Shown here piece by piece: positions 54,226 through 64,000 of a DNA stretch of 64,000 nt; the first letter of the stretch is position 1, and each line of letters opens with the position of its first letter. Source of the DNA: Combretum micranthum (taxonomy: Eukaryota; Streptophyta; Magnoliopsida; Myrtales; Combretaceae). The stretch is from NCBI GenBank assembly GCA_024138025.1, contig JAMXBD010000392.1:806001-870000 (forward strand), written 5' to 3'. The position numbers and the translations under genes are program-made. The notes below the pieces were generated by a model, which saw nothing but the letters and a program-made list of their open reading frames with translations, did not search any database and was not told the DNA's origin.

Positions 54226-57200
54226 CTACACTTCATACATTAAAATACTTGATTATGTACACCTACCCTTTCATAATCAAATTGGCATACTCATTATGGA
54301 GTCATTGTGTCAATTTTATCCCAATATTAAAAATAATTCATGCCATGAACAAATGGATTCCTTGACATTCTTAATCAACACATTTTATTTCCAAAATAAG
54401 TGCAAGTGATACATTGTTTATAAATTAAAAACATAATTTGGAAAATAGAATTTATTAGTAATCCCAATGAACTTTAAATATTTAATTATTCATATTACAT
54501 TGCATTTAAGAGGAAAAATATATTCACTTATATATACACGTCGAAATCCTCTCAAAATAAGGCCAATTAGTAATTAGATTAATTCTCAAATTTCATTTCC
54601 AATTCTAAAATCCAACCAAAAGCTTACATACTACAGTCTATTCATCCTTCTATAATCTTTTTGCAATAATAAATACTAGTAGATCTTGCACCTGCATTGC
54701 ATGTGCTAATTCAATAATATCATAAAAAATTGATTGTAAAAAATCTAAAATTTTTCACTATAAAATATTAGATGATTAATCTTAAAAGTGTTCTTATAAA
54801 ATTTGGATTCAATAAAGGAATCTTTTTTATATATACATATATTTTTATTTTTCTTACTTTATATTATAATGTGAACTTTTGAGAAATAAATAAAAAGAAT
54901 AATACGGGTTTTGGGGAGAATGCAATGATTATTCTAAAAACAGAGCTATATAAAATGTGGGGTGGGGGAGAAGGCTATAGAACGATATATCTCCTTACAT
55001 GGTTACTTTAAAAAATTAGTAGTTGGATGATAGATAGAGAAATAATATAAAAAAGATTTAATCATATGACCCATTATCTAATACGTTAAATTGAAGGTAA
55101 AATCCAACACTTTTTATCATTCTCATTAAGTAAGAAAATTTTAAATTATTATAAAATGATATTATGTGGTATTTAAATCTTCAAGCCTTTGTGCATAAAT
55201 GTAAATATAAGCACTTTAATCTAAAATGCTACTAAAAAAGTAAAAAAAAAAATAAAATTAATTTAATCATCATGAAATAATATTAATAAAACTCGCGTAT
55301 TGTTGGATTTTTTTAGTAATTTTTAAAATCATTCTTATTCTTGAACAAAATGGCATAGCTTGAAAATAACCAACACTCAATTATCATAAGTATAGAAAAG
55401 ATATAAACATACTTGTTATTCGATTCAAATTTTTGATTTATAATGATAGAGGTCTTAAATTCGAAAACTTCTAGAGAAAATAAAACTAAAAAAATAATAA
55501 ATTTTGTATAACAGTATCAAAATCATTTAATTACTTTTTGTTTCTAAAAATAAAAAGAGTAACATCAAATATTGAAAAGATACTTTAAGGGGGGGAAAAA
55601 AAGAAAAGAAAAATAGACACACATATAATAAGCCAATATTAAATGGAAAGAGTAAAATCTTAGAAAATGTGAAAGCCAATTTCATTCTTTACAATTTTGG
55701 TAAAAATTGAATGGAGATAAAATGCATTTGATAGTTGGAGTGCATAAATATTATTGTGAACTTAGAGTAACCGGAAATATTCATTATTGCTGGTAGATTT
55801 TACACAATTCCTTAAAAAAGTGGAGCTACAGTTTGAAGAGAAAAGGAGGGGGAAGAACCCATATATAAGGAAATGTTTTCCCTTTTATATTAACTTGGAA
55901 TGGCTTGTTCGCTAACGTGGACATGCTTATAAAAAATGTGTGGAGGGATGGGGGTTCTAAAAGAAAATTATTAGAATTATGGTATAAACAATGGAGTCAA
56001 ATACAAAGATTTAGTTTAATAATAATATAATAGGTATCTAATCCTTAAATAAATAATGATAGTAATATATATTTTTATAAAATTATTTATATGATTAAAA
56101 TTTTACTAACATTTATAGATGCTTAACCAATTCACATGTAATTGATAAAACAAAAAAAGGAACAATCGTCATACTGGCATAATTGGAAACCTTTCTCATT
56201 CATTGTTATCTGACTGTATCATTTTCCAAAATAAATAAGTGAAGGGATGCGACCAGTAACTATGTCATAATTTCTATGTGTATATACCCTATGATGGCTG
56301 ATATTTCTAAATTAAACAAATATTTAATGTTGTATACCTATTGGCATTGGCAAAGCATACCGCTATTTGCGTTGAAGCATTCCTTTGATAGCCACTAGAA
56401 TGAATGAGTCAAGACCAATCTCATCATTAAAAAAAAAAAAAATTATTTGTCCTACAAAACACAACCTTTCTTCAAGTTGGTAAATAAAAAGGAAAGAAAC
56501 CTATTTGTTGTGTTATGTCCTAACTTCTACCCTTCCAGTTAAATATAACCTGTTCAACATAGGTAGCCTTAAGAAATGCTCCAAAAAGGCTTTGCTGTGA
56601 AGGGTCTCACCAAATTGATCATGAGATTTTTTTCCTTAGTTTATGTTTGATCACAAGAGGTGCAGGCGTTGAATGTGATGGAAATCCCTTGAGATTTGCT
56701 AAGTGTTTTCTAATCTTATAAACAGAATAAATTATTCGGACTAGAACAATACACATAAACTTTAGCCTGGCAATCATATCCTTTTGCAATATGGTCTACT
56801 AATCATGAAAATGATATTCTAGTTCTATTTTATTCTTTTAGTAATACATAAAATAGATAAACTCTTTTTTAATGACAAGCTAGTTAAAGCAATCCATCCT
56901 TGATATCACATCTTCTTAAAACATGAGCACAACTTGAAGGCAAAATAAAGATACGGACACTAATACATTTACAGCTAAACTAATATTTGCTTACTTGAAA
57001 ATCAAATGCAACCTTCTCTAAAGTTACCTTCTCAAATAATTACCCAAAATCCTCTTTACTCTATTGAAAAAAAGCATTTCAGCATATTATAACAAGAACA
57101 ACTAAGTAACTACATGCTCAAAATTTGAACCAAACCTACTCCCACTAGCCAAAAAAATTTAATAGTAATAACAATAGTAATTATAATAATATAAAAAATA

Positions 57201-58210
57201 AAAGGTGAAGAACTTTGTCATCAAGAAACCATCTTACTAACAAAAATTAAGCTAAAATAAACATTGTTATGATAAAAATTGCAATGGAAGCTACAACTTT
57301 GTTCTGTGCTTCTCGAAGGGAAGCTGGTTTTGTATATGTTCTGCATGGTTAGGTTTTCTTGGTTGGTTTTGTTATAAGGTTTTTTTGTGGACTGTAGAGA
57401 GGCACTCGCACTACTAATCCATGAGACTCCATGACCCTTATTTTCAAAGCTTTTTCACTCGTATCCCCTCAACAAAAGAAAACAAGGGAAGAAGGAGATT
57501 GATGTTGTTTACCTGTGAAGAAAGAAATGGAAATGGAATGATGATTGAAATTTACTTGTGCAATGCAATGCAATTGTTACTAGATCAATTTTCAGAAAGA
57601 AATTTGAATATTGAAGTGTTAAGTGCGACACTCTCTTACCCTGGCACATCATACGTGTGCTGTCTAATGTTTGCAATCCTAATTGGGACAACATGATAGA
57701 CAATTGTGGTAGGAATAAATTTGGTTTTATTATAACTTAGTTAATTATCATTTGTAATCAAATTTATATATTTTTAATGTTGATATGAATCAAATATGAA
57801 ATAAAAATGCGAACATCATCTATCAACATAAATTGCCTAAGCTAATGCCAATTCAAAACAATCACGCTACTCAATCAAAGGGAAAAATCATGCTAAAAAA
57901 ATTAAAGGGAAAAATATTTAATGAAATTAACATGTTCCGATCCATCAACGCAATTTGCCTGATGAAGTTGCTTGAGGTAAATCTTGTTTCACTAAAAATT
58001 TTATGAAAATGATGGGAGATGTTTTATTTTGACTTATGATCTTTTTATATGTTCTTATCTTTGAATTGTATTAGTGCAATGTGATAGCCATCCCATAGCC
58101 ATCCAGCATGCAAGGAAACTAGGCCCACTGATCTTCCATTTTCATCTTAAGAATAATACTAAAAAATATCTTATCTAATGTCCTAAGATAGAAATGACAA
58201 CAAGGTACAG

Positions 58211-58238
58211 TATATATATATATTATATATATATATAA
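58211..58238. repeat. (TA)n microsatellite
   Basis: Near-pure TA repeat interrupted once by TTA. Similar shorter tracts lie at about 60531-60547 and 61468-61486. Confidence 0.8.
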
Positions 58239-59836
58239 CGCGTTCTTTGAAAGGACTAGGTCCAAATCCATCCTCAAAACCACAAGGAGAGATTCTAATT
58301 ATTTATAGCAGAATAAGTCTTTCCCAATTACTGAAAATCATCCATCAAATGCAAGCTCCATCCAACATCCTCCCTAAAAACCCACATCCTCATAGAACTT
58401 AGATGGCTTTAGTGGCATTACTTTCTACTTATGTGTATATTAAGACAAATAATGTAGACCAAATCTGTCCTACAATGAATTTAGGACTGAATGGGTTTAT
58501 TGTAGCCAAATTAAGGTATATGAGTGATAACCTAAATGTAACTTAAGATATATTTGGATAGTAAAGTTAGATTAAATTATGATGCCTACTTTAAGAATTT
58601 TGTAAAAACGTTAAGTATCAACATACAAGATACAATCATTAACTACATAATATTTGTCTTTACAAATTAAATTAATTTCCTAGATCATGATTATTTTTAT
58701 AATTATATAATATAAATCCTATATAACATGAATCAAATTAAACTCGTTATAATTTTTGTAAATCTCTTTAAAAAAAAAAAAATCCTGTACTATTAACATG
58801 TTGTAGTTTTTTTCCCTAGTAATTTAAGATTAAATTGTAATTTCATATGCTTGAGATGTTATCATAAGTCAACTTACGGAAATGCTACTTTTACTTTCAG
58901 GCAACAAAAGACATTATAGGCACTAGTGTTAAGGTTAATAAGGAATCATGTTTGTATTTTAAAGAAGAAGAATTTGTCTAACACTAGACTTTTTTGGTTG
59001 GAACACAATCATTATGTTGGTCATTATGATTGGTCATCATGGGCAACTCCACCAAATTTCTCCCCAAGGAAGCCACACATTTTCTCATAAATTAGATGGC
59101 TTTCATGGCATGGGTTTCCTTATGAATATATTGATTTACATAAATTCTCCTTCATAAACCCAAATCCATGATGATAAGTCATAGTATGTAATGGAAAACG
59201 GTAAGAGCATTGTGTCCGCTACATCCTGGGACAAGGGTGTCATTACCTCCACCATTCACATATGAAAACAGTCATTGATTTCATCACTCTGAGAAAGGTT
59301 TTAATGGTTTTGGTGCCAATGGGTTGTGGTTAGAAAATAGGCATAGAAAGGGAAAAATTAATTTAGTAGGTGCAAGCCGTCCATCTCTGTTATCATATGG
59401 ATTCAAGGTAACTAATACTTAGCAATACGAGTTCTTGCGTTTTGCGGCTACTCTTCTCTAGGCTATAATGACATATGGAGAAACTTCTAAGTAGTTGTTT
59501 GCACTAGATGGGTAGTAATTTTCTGTACCCAGCTAAAAGAGGGTTGGATGGAAGTCCGTGTTGTTTTCTAAATGTTGGTCCTTCTCTCGTAGCGGAAGGT
59601 TGGACATATTATAAGAATCGTATATCCCTAAAGAGCTGCTATATCTCAAATTGAAATTGGATTCATGAATCTCCTCAATGGGCTTGATTAAACACAGATG
59701 GTCCAGTGGTTGATTTGTGATGAACAAGAAGTTCTTTATATAGTTTTGATCATTTCAAGAGAATACTTACCTACTCTTGTAAATAGTTTCATATTTCACA
59801 AAGCAAACCTTCCCCCTCCCTGTCCTTCCTCTCCAT

Positions 59837-59866
59837 AAACACACGCACGCACACAACACACACACC
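59837..59866. repeat. (CA)n-rich microsatellite
   Basis: ACACACGCACGCACAC followed by AACACACACACACC, an imperfect CA repeat. Confidence 0.75.
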
Positions 59867-60843
59867 AAAAGAAAAAAGAAACAAGAAAAGTAAGCAAAAA
59901 TAGTAAATAATAATAAGAAACAAGAACTAACCTAAAAGAAGTCATGTTCTATTGGATTTTAAAAATGTTCGTAGCATTCCATAAGCTAAATTGATATGAC
60001 TCAAATTCTCCAGTTTATCCTTATTTACAGCTAAGATAGTGTGGTCTCACTAGCAATTATTTCTATCACATCATGTTTAGTTTCTGGACAAACATCAATT
60101 TAAGAACAATAGAAAAATGATATTAAAATGACCCATTAAATGATAAAACAAACAGAAAGCCAAACAAAATATTTTTGAAGTAACTCGATTAGTTGGCCTT
60201 GTTGCAATTTTGTACAATAAAATACATCAGCTCGCTCAATCAATAACGAGTATTTTCCATAGTGGATCTATTCTACTTCTTCCATAGATTACATGATTAT
60301 AAAAATGTATAGACCACTATATTTCCATTCACACTGGGTTTATGTATTAGTCTTTGTAAATCATTTAGAAAGTAGTTCCGTGTGCTCTATTCTTGGGTTC
60401 GAAGACATGATAACTTAACCTTAGATGATTATCAAAAAAGTTAAAGGAAAATAGGGTCTAAGGTTAGACTTGAAGGGATCGAAGCTAATCTTATAGATTG
60501 TTTTGATCATCATAGCAAGCGAGATATAATAATATATATATATATTTTCCCGATAAGTCAATAGGATATGCTTTCGAAGGGACTACCTTAAAGGTTGCCT
60601 TCTCAGTGTTTTTATGATTAAAAGTGAAAAAAGATATGTAACCATAAGCACTTTATGTGTTGGTGAGATAAGCTGAAAATGGCCTTTCAATTCATCATAA
60701 AATCGTTTGCAAAGCAAAACAATATTATTTTCCATCAACATAAACCCTGATTTGCCAACTTTTGCTAGTAATAAATTAATAAAATAACATCTATTATTTG
60801 ACCATCAAGAAGCATATTGAAAATAAAAATTGTTCAAATCAAC

Positions 60844-60925
60844 ACAAGAGAATGGATTCAAAGCATGATAGTTTAAATTGGATATAAGTCTTGACAAGAG
60901 AATGGATTCAAAGCATGATAGTTTA
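60844..60925. repeat. Direct duplication of a 32-bp segment
   Basis: ACAAGAGAATGGATTCAAAG plus CATGATAGTTTAA occurs at about 60844 and 60893 without mismatch, 49 bp apart. The second copy lies at the start of a short open frame (60878-61159) with a hydrophobic N-terminal stretch. Confidence 0.8.
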
Positions 60926-63900
60926 ATCCATCCGTATTCATGTTATTTTTTGCTACTAGCTATCTTAAGCTTTAATATTCAAGATCATGCTTCATTTGTG
61001 CCATTGAAAAAGACCCAAATAGGGATAGAGGAAAAAAAATCTCACCCACCAAATTCACTTGATTTATACTATTTAAGGCTAAAAAGTCCATGTGGGTGCT
61101 CCCTCTTAAGCATGATTCTTCGACTTAAGGGTAAGGAGGTCTTTATTTTCTCTCCATGAGAACACCCAAAATTAGAATGTTTAATTTTTGTAAGAAAACA
61201 TAAAATGAAAAAAAAAAAAAGATTTTTTTTGTCCCACCCAATCATGAACATAATAAACATCAGGGGGGAAAAAAGGAAACAAAAAAGAAGGTCTTTATGA
61301 ATTTTTCTTGCACAAAGGGAAAAAAAGAACCATATGGTGTCTAAGATCATAAAGAAGGGAGAAGGAGAAATACCTGCAACTCCAACTGCATTCTTGAATG
61401 TTATATTAAGTGAAGGGGGAGAACCAAATTGAGTGATCTGTTCATTTAAATTTAATCACTACCATCATATTATATATATATATAATATGTCAATACCAAC
61501 ATATCTATATCTATACATCATAATAGGTTTACAAACAAATGAAATAATTAGCAAGTTTGGCATCATAAGAGATTTACAAACAACATAATTAACAAATTGC
61601 TACTATTTGAGCTAGCGGATTCCTAAGTTGTATATATTAAATATGTATCAGTTCAATTTTGTCAGAAATCATGCTCTAGAAGTTGTAGTCTTAAAAACTT
61701 GTTTTAAGGGAACACTTTCCATGCAAATTTTGCAATTAAACTTCTTCATCTGTTTTGGCTTATTTGCAAACAACTAAAAGAAAATTAACACACCTCCAGC
61801 ACTTGCTTATCATATTCTATTACTATTAAAAATATCTCAATAAAGATGAAGAAGACAAATATATATCTACGTATGTATATGTATCCTCTTCATCTAACCA
61901 AGATGATATTTCCTACTACAATCAAATTTATATATTCGATATTTAGTATATCATTATAAGATAGATATGAGATATATTTATCAAGATTTACTTTTATTTT
62001 CTTAATTTTTAAATTACATGGCCCTAAGATATATTTAGAAAATTAATATGGTTAGTTAACCGATATTTATCATTGGTTTTGTCTATAGATATGGTTTTAT
62101 CTTTTTAGCAACGGGAAAGGAACAAAGTTGTATTTCTTTTCCCTATAGCAAAAAGAACCAAGCAAGACATGTTCTGAATATAGAAATGGTATCCACCAAG
62201 CTTTAGGCCCCAATCATCATTTTCATTTGGAGTTGGAACTCCGCTACATTTCTGAATTGATCATGCTATTCGAGATACGGTTGCTTAGAAAGCTGTGACA
62301 CTTGGATATAACTTGCATTCTACATATAAAATAAGGGCCAAGAAAGAATATGAGAAGAATTCTGTCTTAGATCAAACAAAATAAAACAACTACACCTTGT
62401 TTTGTCTTAATATCCTATTGGAATGTTGTAATTCACCATGTTTAAATGTTCTTGTTGGTTGGTGTTTTGGTTTTGGGAGTGCTCCATCTCTAACTAATTA
62501 GGCGCTCTAATGAGTAAAAGAAGCACTTGGATCATGTGGTTGGAGTGGTCCTAAGTGCTTCATGTTTTTTGTTTGGGCACTCTAGCATAGTAGAATTGGG
62601 CGTTCGGACTAGGCTTTATCTAGCACGTTGTGGACACTTTGATGGGAAGGCGATGGGCTATAGTAGTGTCGTCAGCATTCAAGTCCAACAAGGGAACAAT
62701 AGCTAGCTGTTAGCTCTCTCTACTTGCTGGACTCCTGATTGGACTTTAGTTCATTAAACTTGTTCTACAATTTATGCATGCTTAATTGGTTATGTAAGGT
62801 TGCTAGCCATTCAACTTTAACGTGCCAAGGAGTTTGGCACATATGGTTGATTTGAATTAAAACACTTAGCCATGACAATAGCTTTCATTTGACTTGGCAT
62901 CCTTTATTCACTAAAATAACAATTAAAAATATGTTGTTCAGGATTTGGCACATCAAATTGTCTTCAAATGTCAAAACCAAATAGCTTTTGTGACTAAACA
63001 AAGACTTTCATGTAACTAACATGAACCTATAATTTAACTGGACAAAGACATCAACTGGCAATTGAAGAATATAAAAAAAAGTCCACATTTAATCCACGAT
63101 GAGAGCTGCATAAAGGATGATGGGAAATGTTTTCTTCTATCGTGGTAATAATCAAAGAAAGGCAGCTTAATTAAGCAACCAAAATCATGTTAGTCATGGT
63201 AAATGTTTGATTTTGCACTAGAATTTGTTCCTTTTCTCAACTACAAAGTTAGTTTATATTAGAAAAAAAAACAAAAGAAAAGGAAATTTGCTATGGTAGC
63301 TCAAGGTTTGCTACAACTCTTGGTTTGGTGGTTGCTGCAATTTCAATTTAGTGCAAAAACTTCATGACAAAATCTGACTTTGGAAATGGAAGAGACTCAA
63401 TTATACATCTACTAGAAATGGGAAGGAAGAGACTTAGATTATACATGCCAAAATTTGCAAGTGACATATCCTCCAAAAAGGGCATAAAATTTATCATCGA
63501 ATATATAAACCTGCACTAATGAGAATGAATGAATAAACCGCAACCTATATTCCTTACTTGTGAATGCCAAAACTTATCTTGAAGAACTTCTTTATACAAG
63601 TGGCTAAATGACTAATTTACAATCATGAAAAGGGACTATTGTTCCAATTAAGTCATTTAATCTGAAATTGATCCTTTTAGCAATTCATGCATAAATGACC
63701 AAAATCATGCAATTGACCATTTTATAATGGAATTTCACAATATATGTGCTATTATATGCATAAATGTGCGTTAAAAGTGGGGATAAATTTGTACTCCTAC
63801 ACATTTTTCAATAGTTTTGGCGAAAAGTTAACAGTAGAGCTTTCAAGCGTAAAAAGCACAGTAGGTTGGTTTAACATAAAAAGCATCAAGAGAAATGAAG

Positions 63901-64000
63901 CCTTAATTAAATTAAGAATTTCAATAGCTAGTTTTCCTGGCATTAAAGAAAAATATTTAAGCATCTAAGGGCAAACTAGGCATAATACATACAGAAGGAA

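Larger units (their letters stand above)
54226..64000. other. AT-rich intergenic region without a supported gene
   Basis: Nearly 10 kb read on both strands. No family I recognise, no complete mobile element and no RNA gene were seen. Candidate short frames at 57421-57696 (+), 60878-61159 (+), 59533-59727 (-) and 63744-63968 (+) match nothing known and lack supporting signals. Segments near 58400 and 59085 share TTAGATGGCTTT(A/C)(G/A)TGGCAT and nearby words and may be an old duplication. Confidence 0.5.

Noticed and set aside
57421..57696. 91-codon plus-strand frame
   Set aside because: No family match, no evident promoter or splice context, and an equally long frame on the opposite strand.

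Overview
The window is repeat-rich, AT-rich nuclear DNA from a flowering plant. The gene families fit a eudicot: an intron-containing prefoldin subunit 5 gene, a nuclear tRNA-Thr, an SDE3-like RNA helicase, and typical plant CACTA, hAT, Tourist, Ty1/copia and Ty3/gypsy repeats. The species cannot be named from sequence alone. No RNA-seq or database search was available. Homology calls rest on recognised motifs, and element limits rest on terminal repeats and target-site duplications (TSDs) read directly from the bases.

0-6 kb: a tRNA-Thr(TGT) on the minus strand lies head to head with PFD5 (prefoldin subunit 5, plus strand, three exons, 1288-4377). The last PFD5 exon has a one-base frameshift against the family's C-terminus. 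Just downstream is a decayed piece of plastid DNA (16S-trnI spacer plus trnI-GAU exon 1). After it come diverged hAT-like fragments and an inverted repeat.

6.6-21.7 kb: one minus-strand, three-exon SDE3-like RNA helicase relic. Exon 1 is at 21652-20624, exon 2 at 10002-9783 and exon 3 at 7642 to about 6640. Its first intron holds a 5.9 kb Ty1/copia element (10018-15894), a Tourist MITE (16241-16539) and a 3.7 kb solo LTR (16764-20431). Stops, frameshifts and a lost splice donor show that it is dead.

21.8-37.5 kb: a 15.8 kb CACTA (En/Spm) element, CACTA-1, with matching CACTAGTAA termini and TAG duplications. It carries palindromic subterminal repeats, two AT-rich tandem arrays, degenerate TNPA-like and TNPD-like genes on the minus strand, and nested insertions: a 2.75 kb solo LTR, a partial LTR of the same family and a 900 bp hAT MITE.

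38.3 to about 53.5 kb: a second, unrelated CACTA element, CACTA-2. Its left end and subterminal repeats are visible and its right end was not found. It is also in minus orientation and holds a third solo LTR (39370-42174) and a 2.05 kb non-autonomous Ty3/gypsy derivative (48150-50199) with an intact 306-codon chimeric ORF.

53.5-64 kb: AT-rich intergenic DNA with a tandem duplication, microsatellites and no gene I can support.

The most unusual signal is in the three long solo LTRs (16.8-20.4, 28.8-31.6 and 39.4-42.2 kb). Each carries a cluster of short hairpins with an invariant GATGCA loop. The stems differ in sequence but stay self-complementary through compensatory changes. There are two hairpins in two copies and four in the third, followed by another covarying stem-loop. 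This looks like a selected nucleic-acid structure in an LTR family whose internal region is not in the window.
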